A stretch of 64,000 bases of DNA from the NCBI GenBank assembly GCA_903869365.1, contig CAIPYV010000096.1, positions 62,001 to 126,000 of the forward strand, written 5' to 3'. Made by a program: the position numbers and the translations under genes. The notes under the pieces are model-generated. The model worked only from the letters and a program-made list of their open reading frames with translations. It made no database searches and was not told the origin of the DNA. Of this stretch, positions 8,574 through 16,308 are shown piece after piece; positions within the stretch are counted from its first letter, which is position 1; the number at the start of each line of letters is the position of its first letter. Origin of the DNA: an uncultured Chlorobiaceae bacterium (lineage in GTDB: Bacteria > Bacteroidota > Chlorobiia > Chlorobiales > Chlorobiaceae).

Positions 8574-9215
8574 TCAGAACTTGTTCTCGAGATAGAGAAC
8601 GATTGATTTTGCTTCATCAGGGGTTATACCTGAGCCGGCATTCGTCTGCATGCGATTGACAACGACATCAACTTTACCTGTTTTCTTGTACTTGGTTCTG
8701 AACGCATCCTGAACAGATGAAAGCGTATGACATTTGTTGCAACGTCCATCGGTAAGAGTCTTTGCGGCTGCAAAATCAAAACCGGCTGGCACTGGATGAG
8801 CCGTGACGCCTGAGGCTGGTTTTTCAAGAAAAGCAGTCAACTCTTTGACAGAACGAATGTATTTGCCATCCAGAGTGGTCGTACGACCTGTGGTTGACAA
8901 TAAAATCCCCGAAGGTCTCAGCCAAAGCAGAGCAAACATGACCGCAACAATGGCAATAATACTGAGAGGAAAACTTAAAAACCACTTATCACTGATTCTC
9001 GATGACATTTTACCGAGACCCATAATAATAAGAGAGGCACAAAATATTAACAAAAACCATCCCGCAAAGGAGCGCAATGGAGTTAATATTACTGAAATGT
9101 TTTCAGCCGGCACCTTGTACCCGGTTAAAAATGACAAACCGAAAAACAGAGACCCCATCAAGAGAGCCCCGCCTAATGCTACTGCAATAAGCTTACCATT
9201 TGATTTGTTGTCCAT
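8574..9215 (-). CDS. pscC: Photosystem P840 reaction centre cytochrome c-551 (PscC)
   Basis: PscC (cytochrome cz) is the membrane-bound monoheme cytochrome that re-reduces the photo-oxidised special pair P840 in green sulfur bacteria. From the ATG at 9215 the protein is 213 residues: three membrane helices (about 9-30, 48-68, 80-100) and a soluble C-terminal heme domain with CNKCH at 159-163 and likely axial M189 (NRMQ). The N terminus MDNKSNGKLI, the segment ILTPLRSFAGWFLLIFCASL and GRTTTLDGKYIRSV match my memory of Chlorobaculum PscC closely. A longer frame could begin 26 codons upstream, but MDNKSNGK is the family start. It converges with queF and diverges from ppc. This gene is what fixes the organism as a phototrophic member of the Chlorobiaceae. 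Confidence 0.93.
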   Translation of the reverse strand: MDNKSNGKLIAVALGGALLMGSLFFGLSFLTGYKVPAENISVILTPLRSFAGWFLLIFCASLIIMGLGKMSSRISDKWFLSFPLSIIAIVAVMFALLWLRPSGILLSTTGRTTTLDGKYIRSVKELTAFLEKPASGVTAHPVPAGFDFAAAKTLTDGRCNKCHTLSSVQDAFRTKYKKTGKVDVVVNRMQTNAGSGITPDEAKSIVLYLENKF

Positions 9216-9331
9216 GACTGGTAATGAATTAGGTGTTAGTGGCTTACCCAAAAAATTATGTATCAAGATAAGCATAAATAGTAATGTTGACAAACAGAAA
9301 GCTTAAAAAGGTGTGTTTATACATCACTATC

Positions 9332-9439
9332 TTATGAAACCTGAGGAGCATACCCATCCTTGAAGACAGGCGGATAGCGCAAAGGTTCCATAATTTGCAA
9401 CTCAAGTATTTTTTTCGAATACTGCAGAAAGTCCTCCAT
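9332..9439 (-). CDS. Possible 35-residue protein divergent from ppc
   Basis: Between pscC and ppc a minus-strand frame from ATG at 9439 reads MEDFLQYSKKILELQ and then MEPLRYPPVFKDGYAPQVS, ending at TAA. The composition is protein-like and the frame begins 22 bases from the ppc start on the opposite strand. A longer frame continues into ppc antisense and is not credible there. I do not recognise it, and the start lacks a convincing ribosome site, so it may be chance. Confidence 0.3.
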   Translation of the reverse strand: MEDFLQYSKKILELQIMEPLRYPPVFKDGYAPQVS

Positions 9440-9460
9440 TAACCCGATAATTGTTTTTGC

Positions 9461-12229
9461 ATGATAACAACAACCAGCAGTATTATCGATTTTGAAAAAG
9501 CAGAACGCGATTTTCTTTTTCTTCTCCAATGCTTTCAGGAGGTTCTCCGAGACCTTGGAGATCATGAACTGGCAGACCACCTCCCCTGGAATCATGCTGG
9601 AATACCCCTTGAAAACTATCCTAATTCCGAGCGCGCCCTTCAGGCATTTTCCATTTTTTTTCAGCTGCTCAACATGGCTGAAGAGAACTCCGCCGCCCAG
9701 AACCGGCGTGCACTTGAAGCTGAAAACGGACTATCGCATCTCACCGGTCTCTGGGGTAAAACATTGCAGCGTTTTCAAAAACTTGGAATATCGGAAACAA
9801 CAATCTCCTCCCTGCTCCCTGAGGTCGTTATTCAGGCCGTACTGACTGCACATCCCACTGAAGCAAAACGAAAAACTGTGCTTGAGCAGCACCGGCAGCT
9901 TTATCTGCTTCTGGTGAAACGGGAAAATCAGATGTGGACTCCGCTTGAACAGCTTGAAATCCGCAATGAGATCAAGGTGGTCATGGAGAGACTCTGGAGA
10001 ACGGGAGAAATCCTTGTCGAAAAACCTCAGGTTTCGGCTGAGCGAAGAAATGTCGTTCACTACCTCTATAATATTTTTTCTGAAGTTCTGCCCATGCTTG
10101 ACAAACGCCTTCTGCAGGCATGGAATGCAACAGGGTTTGATACCGCACGGCTCTCCGACCCGCGAAATCTACCCCGAATAAGCTTCGGAAGCTGGGTTGG
10201 CGGCGACCGTGACGGCCACCCACTGGTCACCGCTGAAGTCACCAGAGAGACTCTTGCCGAAATGCGCCATAACGCACTGACGCTTGTCGTGCATCATCTC
10301 AGTGACCTGGCCTCAAAATTAAGTCTTTCCGAAAGACTGCAGCCTCCAGGGGAAGCACTGAACCAGCGCATCGAAATCCTCAGCAGAAAGCTCGGAACAG
10401 CTGGATACAAGGCGATCCATAGAAACCGGCATGAACCCTGGCGCCAGTTTCTGAACCTTATGATCGCATCTCTTCCTTATGAAACCGATACATCTGATCC
10501 GGCTTCTCTGTCAGACGAAACAGGCAGCTACCGCGGATCATACGAACTTCTTGAGGATCTTTCGCTTTTACGGGAGTCACTGCTTGCCGTCGGAGCCAAG
10601 CATATTGCTGACATGGAAGTCAGACCGGCTTACAGAATCGTACAGACATTCGGATTTCATCTCGGGACACTTGATATCCGTCAAAACAGCCACATCCATG
10701 AGCTTGCCCTTGCACAGCTGATGAGTGCTGCCGGTATGAACGGCAGCGATTTTCTGGAATGGGATGAGCCTGCAAGAAGAGCCTTCCTTGACCAGGAACT
10801 TCTGTCACCCCGACCATTTACCCATCCGGATATGACGGCTGGAGTTGAAGCAGAAACAGTGCTTTCCTGCTACAGGGTTTTAGTGAACCATACCAAACAA
10901 TACGGCACCGGTGCTCTTGGCTCACTTATTGTGAGCATGACCAGGGAGGTCTCTGACCTTCTTATTGTCTATATTTTTGCCAGGGAAGTGGGCTTGATGA
11001 CTCCGACCGAGGGTGGAGATGCCTGTTTACTCCCTGTCGTCCCGCTCTTTGAAACCATTGAAGATCTGAAAAAAAGCCCTGCGATACTGCATGCGTTTCT
11101 TTGCCACCCAGTGACACAACGAAGTCTCGAATACCGAAAAACAGCAACTGGAAAAAAAAGAAAGCTCCAGGAGGTTATGATCGGCTACAGCGACAGCAAC
11201 AAGGACGGGGGAATATTTTCAAGCACCTGGACGCTTTACCGCGCTCAGGAAGCACTGCTTGAAACTGGGGGAGTTTGTGAAACTGATATTCTGTTTTTTC
11301 ATGGAAGAGGTGGAAGCATCAGCCGGGGAGCAGGACCGACTCACCGCTTCATCCGGGCACAACCCTGGGGCTCCTTCAATGCCGGAATGTGCTTTACCGA
11401 GCAAGGCGAAACTATCGCCCAGAAGTATGCCAACCGCATCAGTGCTGTGTACAATCTTGAACTTTTCATGGCTGGAGCAGCTGAAGTGCTTGTCAGACAG
11501 AGAGTGGGAGAAAAAAGAGCGCACCCCCTTGAACCGGTCATGGACATGTTAGCCGATAAAAGCAACCAGGCTTACAGAAAGCTGATCGGCGCAGATGGAT
11601 TTTTAACTTTTTTCCGTGAAGCCACCCCTATTGATATTATTGAATCAACAAGAATAGGATCCCGACCTTCACGAAGAAGCGGAAAAACAAGCCTTGAAGA
11701 CCTGCGTGCCATCCCCTGGGTTTTCAGCTGGAACCAGGCACGCTTCTCCCTTTCAGGCTGGTACGGTGTCGGTTCGGCATTTGAGTTTCTGGAGAACAGC
11801 GCACCTGAAACATTTGAGGAAATCCTCAACCGAAGCCACGTCTGGCCGCCTCTTCGCTACATCATCAGCAATGCCGACACCAGTCTGGCATCTGCCGACC
11901 TGAACATCATGCACCAGTATGCTTCGCTGGTCGGTGACAGCGTTATCAGGGAACGCATTCTCGGTATGATTGAAGCAGAATACCATCGAACAAAAAAATA
12001 TATCGAAATACTTTTTGCCGAGCCTCTTGAAACCCAACGGCTCAATGTCAACAAATTTATCGCCCTCCGTAAAGAAGGACTTGACATGCTTCACCATCAG
12101 CAAATCAAGTTACTTAAAGAGTGGAGAAAACTGCACAATACAGGAAAACAGGAAGAGTCAGACACTCTGCTGCTGGAACTCTTCCTGACCGTCAACGCCA
12201 TATCAGGAGGATTGCGCACAACTGGGTAG
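9461..12229 (+). CDS. ppc: Phosphoenolpyruvate carboxylase
   Basis: Ppc carboxylates PEP to oxaloacetate, the main anaplerotic step. At 922 residues it has normal bacterial length. Seen are the catalytic histidine H131 in VLTAHPTEAKRKTV, the GYSDSNKDGG motif near 574 and the FHGRGGSISRGAGPTHRF motif near 613, plus the C-terminal AISGGLRTTG end. In a green sulfur bacterium it works with pyruvate phosphate dikinase (50543-53293) and acetyl-CoA synthetase (25795-27798) to lead acetyl-CoA-derived carbon into four-carbon acids. It is a single-gene unit downstream of a 245-base gap shared with pscC. No terminator is evident immediately after it. Confidence 0.97.
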   Translation: MITTTSSIIDFEKAERDFLFLLQCFQEVLRDLGDHELADHLPWNHAGIPLENYPNSERALQAFSIFFQLLNMAEENSAAQNRRALEAENGLSHLTGLWGKTLQRFQKLGISETTISSLLPEVVIQAVLTAHPTEAKRKTVLEQHRQLYLLLVKRENQMWTPLEQLEIRNEIKVVMERLWRTGEILVEKPQVSAERRNVVHYLYNIFSEVLPMLDKRLLQAWNATGFDTARLSDPRNLPRISFGSWVGGDRDGHPLVTAEVTRETLAEMRHNALTLVVHHLSDLASKLSLSERLQPPGEALNQRIEILSRKLGTAGYKAIHRNRHEPWRQFLNLMIASLPYETDTSDPASLSDETGSYRGSYELLEDLSLLRESLLAVGAKHIADMEVRPAYRIVQTFGFHLGTLDIRQNSHIHELALAQLMSAAGMNGSDFLEWDEPARRAFLDQELLSPRPFTHPDMTAGVEAETVLSCYRVLVNHTKQYGTGALGSLIVSMTREVSDLLIVYIFAREVGLMTPTEGGDACLLPVVPLFETIEDLKKSPAILHAFLCHPVTQRSLEYRKTATGKKRKLQEVMIGYSDSNKDGGIFSSTWTLYRAQEALLETGGVCETDILFFHGRGGSISRGAGPTHRFIRAQPWGSFNAGMCFTEQGETIAQKYANRISAVYNLELFMAGAAEVLVRQRVGEKRAHPLEPVMDMLADKSNQAYRKLIGADGFLTFFREATPIDIIESTRIGSRPSRRSGKTSLEDLRAIPWVFSWNQARFSLSGWYGVGSAFEFLENSAPETFEEILNRSHVWPPLRYIISNADTSLASADLNIMHQYASLVGDSVIRERILGMIEAEYHRTKKYIEILFAEPLETQRLNVNKFIALRKEGLDMLHHQQIKLLKEWRKLHNTGKQEESDTLLLELFLTVNAISGGLRTTG

Positions 12230-12457
12230 AAAACTTCTGATCTGAATAACTATTACCAGATATTTGAATGAAGTTTCATTAAATCAACCATTATCTTTGT
12301 CTTTTTTGAAACTGAATCACAGATAATTCCGATTATTGAACAGGAGTATCTTATTTCTCAGAATTAACTCCTTTTTGTTTATTATTTTTTTACTACATTT
12401 ATCCTTAATTCCCCTAAAAAGGAAGAAAACGTTTAAACAATTATAAATTAACGAATT

Positions 12458-12772
12458 ATGTCCTCAACAAAACTTTCAGAAATCAAATCGAGAATAGCTG
12501 AGCTTCAAAGAGAAGCAGATGATATTATCAGAAACGAACGACTTGCCATCATTAAAGAGATTAAGGACAAAATCGAAAACTTCAATATTACGGTTGAAGA
12601 GCTTCAGCGAAAAGGAAAAACGGTAAAATCTCCTTCAGCAAAAAGCCCGTCTGTTATAAAGTTCAGGAAAAGTGACACTGAGTATTGGGTAGGCAGAGGC
12701 CCTAAGCCGGGTTGGGTTAAGAATGTTGAAAAAAGTGGTGAAAGTATTGAACAGTATAGAGTGCAGGAATAA
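12458..12772 (+). CDS. H-NS family nucleoid protein
   Basis: A 104-residue protein with the two-part H-NS build: an N-terminal coiled-coil-like oligomerisation region (about 1-50, KLSEIKSRIAELQREADDII and following) and, after a Lys/Ser/Pro linker, the C-terminal DNA-binding motif YWVGRGPKPGWV (76-87) that matches the W-x-GRG-x-x-P-x-W signature of proteobacterial H-NS/BpH3 proteins. The usual YRDP/TGxTW lead-in is shortened, and a 17-residue tail follows the motif. H-NS silences AT-rich DNA by inserting the loop into the minor groove. The gene sits in AT-rich surroundings, alone, with its own terminator at 12811-12840, and may be horizontally acquired in this phylum. Confidence 0.85.
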   Translation: MSSTKLSEIKSRIAELQREADDIIRNERLAIIKEIKDKIENFNITVEELQRKGKTVKSPSAKSPSVIKFRKSDTEYWVGRGPKPGWVKNVEKSGESIEQYRVQE

Positions 12773-12810
12773 ATTCGTTTTTTTCTATTCCGATTTCCCT
12801 TATTTACTTT

Positions 12811-12840
12811 TGAGGCTTTTCACGAAGCCTCATTTTTTTT
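12811..12840 (+). terminator. Rho-independent terminator after the H-NS-like gene
   Basis: Perfect 8-base stem TGAGGCTT/AAGCCTCA (12811-12818 with 12825-12832), 6-base loop, then eight T residues. Confidence 0.9.
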
Positions 12841-12935
12841 CTTTATAACTTCCTATAGGACATATATGACATATAGGACTAATAAGGTAGAATAAGGTTT
12901 CAATACTGAGTTGCCTGCTTTTTTTTAGTGGTGCA

Positions 12936-13154
12936 TTAACAAAAATTGTATTTGAAAAAATATCTGTTTTCTTCGGCCATATAAGCAACTGCCTTTTCAT
13001 GCTTGATTGATTCTTCCTTGACACCATCACTTTTATTACCAAAGTCACCCTTAAGCTTGTCGGAAAGAAGTTTGTATTCCCTCCTGTAAAATATTTCACC
13101 CAAGATTATTTCTGCGAGAGAAGTTATACCTCTCCCCATAAATAGATAAAGCAC
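12936..13154 (-). CDS. Small hypothetical protein (72 residues or 67 from an internal ATG)
   Basis: The frame starts at GTG 13154; an ATG at 13139 gives MGRGITSLAEIILGEIFYRR followed by a Lys/Glu-rich helical stretch and a YMAEENRYFFKYNF end. Residue use is protein-like with charged helices, but I recognise no family. It lies between the H-NS-like gene and the ComM-type gene in AT-rich DNA; the remaining sequence around it (12841-12935 and 13155-13280) shows only AT-rich tracts and a short repeated TATAGGAC near 12853-12883. Could be spurious. Confidence 0.35.
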   Translation of the reverse strand: MLYLFMGRGITSLAEIILGEIFYRREYKLLSDKLKGDFGNKSDGVKEESIKHEKAVAYMAEENRYFFKYNFC

Positions 13155-13280
13155 GGTATTTCACTTTTCAGTGATCATAGATGATCGCTTTCTAACCCAT
13201 AGAATTTTAAAAAAATTAGAAAACTATCTGATTTTTGTATAAATTACGTATAAATAAAGAAATTACTTAACTATTTATAC

Positions 13281-14837
13281 ATGCTTTCCACTCTCAACGC
13301 TGCGGCCCTGATTGGTATTGATGCCATCAGGGTTACGGTTGAAACCAATGTGACGGGGGGCATCCCTTCTTTTACGGTCGTCGGTCTACCGGACAATGCC
13401 ATCAGGGAGAGCAGGGAGAGAATTCTTACGGCTCTCCGAAATTCAGGATTTTCCTTCCCTCCAAAAAAAATCACCGTCAATCTTGCCCCTGCGGATATAA
13501 AGAAAGAAGGTACCGCGTTCGATCTTCCGATTGCTATCGGCCTGCTTGGTTCGCTTCAGCTTATCTCTCTCGAATTCGAAGATTTACTGATTCTGGGTGA
13601 ACTTGCTCTCGACGGTTCGGTAAGAAGAATTAACGGAGCGCTTCCAGTAGCCATTATGGCGGGTAAAGAACAGATAAAACGCCTTATTGTCCCGCTTTCA
13701 AATGCTCCTGAAGCGGCTGTGGCAGTCTCTGCCGCACATGCATGCATCGAAGTCTATGGGGTCGAAACCCTGAATGAGACTGTTTCTTTGATCAAGGGAG
13801 AGAGTGAGCATATTCCTGTAACCGTCAATATTGAGGAGTTGTTTACCTCTGAGGAGGAGTATCCTGTTGATTTTTCTGATATAAAGGGCCAGGGTGCAGC
13901 AAAAAAAGCACTTGAAATTGCTGCGGCCGGAGGTCATAATGTCATTATGATCGGTCCGCCCGGCAGCGGAAAAACCATGCTGGCAAAAGGGTTGCCGAGC
14001 ATTCTACCCCCTCTTTCTTTTGAAGAGTCACTTGAAACCACAAAAATCTATTCGGTTGCCAACCTGCTTGAAAAAGAGAGACCTCTTATGGTTACCAGAC
14101 CTTTCCGCAACCCACACCATACAACAAGCAATGTTGCTCTGATTGGAGGAGGTTCAACCGCAAAACCTGGAGAGGTGAGCTTTGCTCATAACGGCATCCT
14201 GTTTCTTGATGAACTTCCTGAATTTTCCAGAAATGCCCTTGAGGTGCTCCGCCAGCCCCTTGAAGAGCGTGAAGTCACTGTTTCGAGAATTTCAGTCACG
14301 ACAAGGTATCCGGCAGGCTTCATGCTTATTGCAGCCATGAATCCAAGCCCTGCAGGGGCACTGAAAGATTCTGACGGGATCCTGACCGCCCCTCCCAAGC
14401 AGATTCAGCGTTATCTTGCCAAAATTTCCGGACCGCTGCTGGACCGCATTGACATCCATATTGATGTGCCAAAAGTTGAAAATACCGACCTGTTTTCCTC
14501 ATTAGCCTCTGAATCCTCCAAGACAATCCGCCTGCGGGTCATAACAGCAAGAAAAATCCAGAAGGAGAGGTTTGCCGATCTTGCTTCACCAGTCATCTAT
14601 ACCAATGCACAGATGAGTACCAAACTGATCAAAATGTTCTGCAAGCTTGACAAACAGAGTGCCCAGAAGCTTATGGATGCCATGAACAACATGAATCTTT
14701 CAGCAAGGGCACACGACCGCATCCTTAAAGTCAGCCGCACCATAGCCGACCTTGACAGCTCTGAACACATTGCCATGAAGCATCTCATTCAGGGCATTCA
14801 ATATCGTAACCTCGACCGGGATTTCTGGAGCTTCTGA
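13281..14837 (+). CDS. YifB/ComM family Mg-chelatase-like AAA ATPase
   Basis: The 518-residue protein has an N-terminal Lon-protease-like fold domain (about 1-170, with VVGLPDNAIRESRERI and LAPADIKKEGTAFDLPIAIG), then an AAA+ module of the magnesium-chelatase type: Walker A GPPGSGKTM near 225, the FRNPHHTTSNVALIGGG stretch, GILFLDELPEF and ISGPLLDRIDIHIDVP, and a C-terminal helical domain with LSARAHDRILKVSRTIADL. ComM in transformable bacteria is a hexameric helicase that promotes branch migration during integration of incoming DNA; the housekeeping role in other bacteria is less clear. It is not a bacteriochlorophyll chelatase subunit despite the name. Monocistronic, start taken as ATG at 13281. 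Confidence 0.92.
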   Translation: MLSTLNAAALIGIDAIRVTVETNVTGGIPSFTVVGLPDNAIRESRERILTALRNSGFSFPPKKITVNLAPADIKKEGTAFDLPIAIGLLGSLQLISLEFEDLLILGELALDGSVRRINGALPVAIMAGKEQIKRLIVPLSNAPEAAVAVSAAHACIEVYGVETLNETVSLIKGESEHIPVTVNIEELFTSEEEYPVDFSDIKGQGAAKKALEIAAAGGHNVIMIGPPGSGKTMLAKGLPSILPPLSFEESLETTKIYSVANLLEKERPLMVTRPFRNPHHTTSNVALIGGGSTAKPGEVSFAHNGILFLDELPEFSRNALEVLRQPLEEREVTVSRISVTTRYPAGFMLIAAMNPSPAGALKDSDGILTAPPKQIQRYLAKISGPLLDRIDIHIDVPKVENTDLFSSLASESSKTIRLRVITARKIQKERFADLASPVIYTNAQMSTKLIKMFCKLDKQSAQKLMDAMNNMNLSARAHDRILKVSRTIADLDSSEHIAMKHLIQGIQYRNLDRDFWSF

Positions 14838-14949
14838 TTGTACAGTCCTCATACCGGCTTCTCCCAAAAACAGTACAGAAATTACTCACTGTCTCCCTAT
14901 ATTTACAATCTGGCTATAAAATTTTTAATCAATCATAGGGAATACCTTT

Positions 14950-16242
14950 ATGAACGCAAGGGGAAAACTCGGTTACACCCTGCTGCTTGCCGGCACACTC
15001 TTCACCGCTGCACCTGTTTATGCAGCCCAAACCTCAGAAACCGTTGATGCACGCATCAATCGACTGGAACAGGAACTTGCCGAACTGAAAGCTTTGGTGA
15101 AAACCGTTCCTCCAGCAGCGACAACTCCCAACACCCTTTCGGTATCATCGGCTTCCGGCGCAAAAGTCCAACTTTATGGATTTGTCCGCTTTGATGCATC
15201 CTACGATACGAATCCTATCCTTTCCGGCAATTACGCTCTCTGGGCTCTGCCTCATAACAGCAGAATCAGTGACGGCGAATGGAATCTTACCGGTGGAGCT
15301 ACGAGACTCGGCCTGAATCTCAACGGCCCTGATACCGATGCCATGAAGCTTTCCGGCAATATCGAAATGGATTTTCTGACTGCTATCGGCACAGAGAACA
15401 ACACAAGTCCCAGACTGCGTCATGGATTTCTCAAGGCCTACTGGCCCGCGTCAGACTTCAGCATTCTTGCGGGCCAGACCTGGGATATTGTTTCTTCACA
15501 GATCCCTTTTGTTGACGATGTGGCGCTGATGTGGGATGCAGGCAATATCGGCTCACGTCACCCACAGCTACGGATCACCAAAGGCTTTGCTGCCGGGAAC
15601 GAAGGACGTCTTGAACTTGCTGCAGCTGCCTCAAGAAATATTGGTGAAAAAAGTGTTTTTCAGGCTGATACAGGCAAAGACGCCGCCATGCCCACCATCC
15701 AGGGACGTCTTGCTTTTTCTGAACCGCTGTTTGTAAGGAGCCAGCCGGCAACCATTGCCGTCTCAGGGCATTACGGTCAGGAGGAGTGGGATATCAGTAA
15801 CACAGGGAACTTCAAAACGCTTGATACATGGTCATGCAATCTTGAAATGACCATGCCGCTCAATGAACAGCTTCTCTTTGCCGGTGAATACTTTACCGGA
15901 TCAAACCTTGATGATTTTCTTGGAGGAATCGGTCAGGGGGTAAACGCTGCTGTGGCAAGCGATCCCAGAAATATCCGTTCGCATGGTGGATGGGCGGCAC
16001 TGAAATGCAACGTGAACCCTGTAACAGCCATCAGCTTTGGCGCTGGTGTGGATGACCCGAATGACAGCGATGTAGCTCCCAGCGCACGTTCGCTGAATCA
16101 AACCATATTCGCCAACGTCATCAATAAGTTGACGCCTAACCTGATCATTGGAATACAGCTTTCAGAGTGGAAAACCGAGTACAAAAACGACCCAACCAGT
16201 AATGCATTCAGGGCTCAGAGTTCTTTGACCTACAAATTTTAA
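14950..16242 (+). CDS. Outer-membrane porin, DcaP-like
   Basis: A 430-residue protein with a cleavable signal peptide (basic start, hydrophobic core, APVYA-A near residue 25), a short coiled-coil segment (about 30-52, VDARINRLEQELAELKALV) and then a beta-barrel-like domain beginning KVQLYGFVRFDASYD and ending in the aromatic QSSLTYKF. This arrangement resembles DcaP-type trimeric porins with an N-terminal coiled coil. Such porins let small, often acidic, solutes through the outer membrane; the substrate here is unknown. The gene stands alone downstream of the ComM-type gene with a GC-rich terminator after it, and its AT-rich upstream region (14838-14949) would hold the promoter. Confidence 0.8.
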   Translation: MNARGKLGYTLLLAGTLFTAAPVYAAQTSETVDARINRLEQELAELKALVKTVPPAATTPNTLSVSSASGAKVQLYGFVRFDASYDTNPILSGNYALWALPHNSRISDGEWNLTGGATRLGLNLNGPDTDAMKLSGNIEMDFLTAIGTENNTSPRLRHGFLKAYWPASDFSILAGQTWDIVSSQIPFVDDVALMWDAGNIGSRHPQLRITKGFAAGNEGRLELAAAASRNIGEKSVFQADTGKDAAMPTIQGRLAFSEPLFVRSQPATIAVSGHYGQEEWDISNTGNFKTLDTWSCNLEMTMPLNEQLLFAGEYFTGSNLDDFLGGIGQGVNAAVASDPRNIRSHGGWAALKCNVNPVTAISFGAGVDDPNDSDVAPSARSLNQTIFANVINKLTPNLIIGIQLSEWKTEYKNDPTSNAFRAQSSLTYKF

Positions 16243-16260
16243 CGGAACAAGGAGAATTTC

Positions 16261-16304
16261 CCCCGCCGACGAGAGTCGTCATTGCGACTGCGGCGGGGGT
16301 TTTC
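16261..16304 (+). terminator. Strong terminator after the porin gene
   Basis: CCCCGCCG (16261-16268) pairs with CGGCGGGG (16291-16298), with an inner GAGTCG/CGACT pairing in the loop, followed by GTTTT. On the opposite strand there is no T-run, so it serves the porin and not sppA. Confidence 0.85.
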
Positions 16305-16308
16305 CAAT

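Noticed and set aside
12846-12885. Repeated TATAGGAC sequence resembling a CRISPR-like or iteron repeat
   Set aside because: Only two short copies without regular spacing.
13281-14837. ComM-type ATPase as a bacteriochlorophyll magnesium-chelatase subunit
   Set aside because: The Lon-like N-terminal domain and YifB-specific motifs separate it from BchI/BchD.
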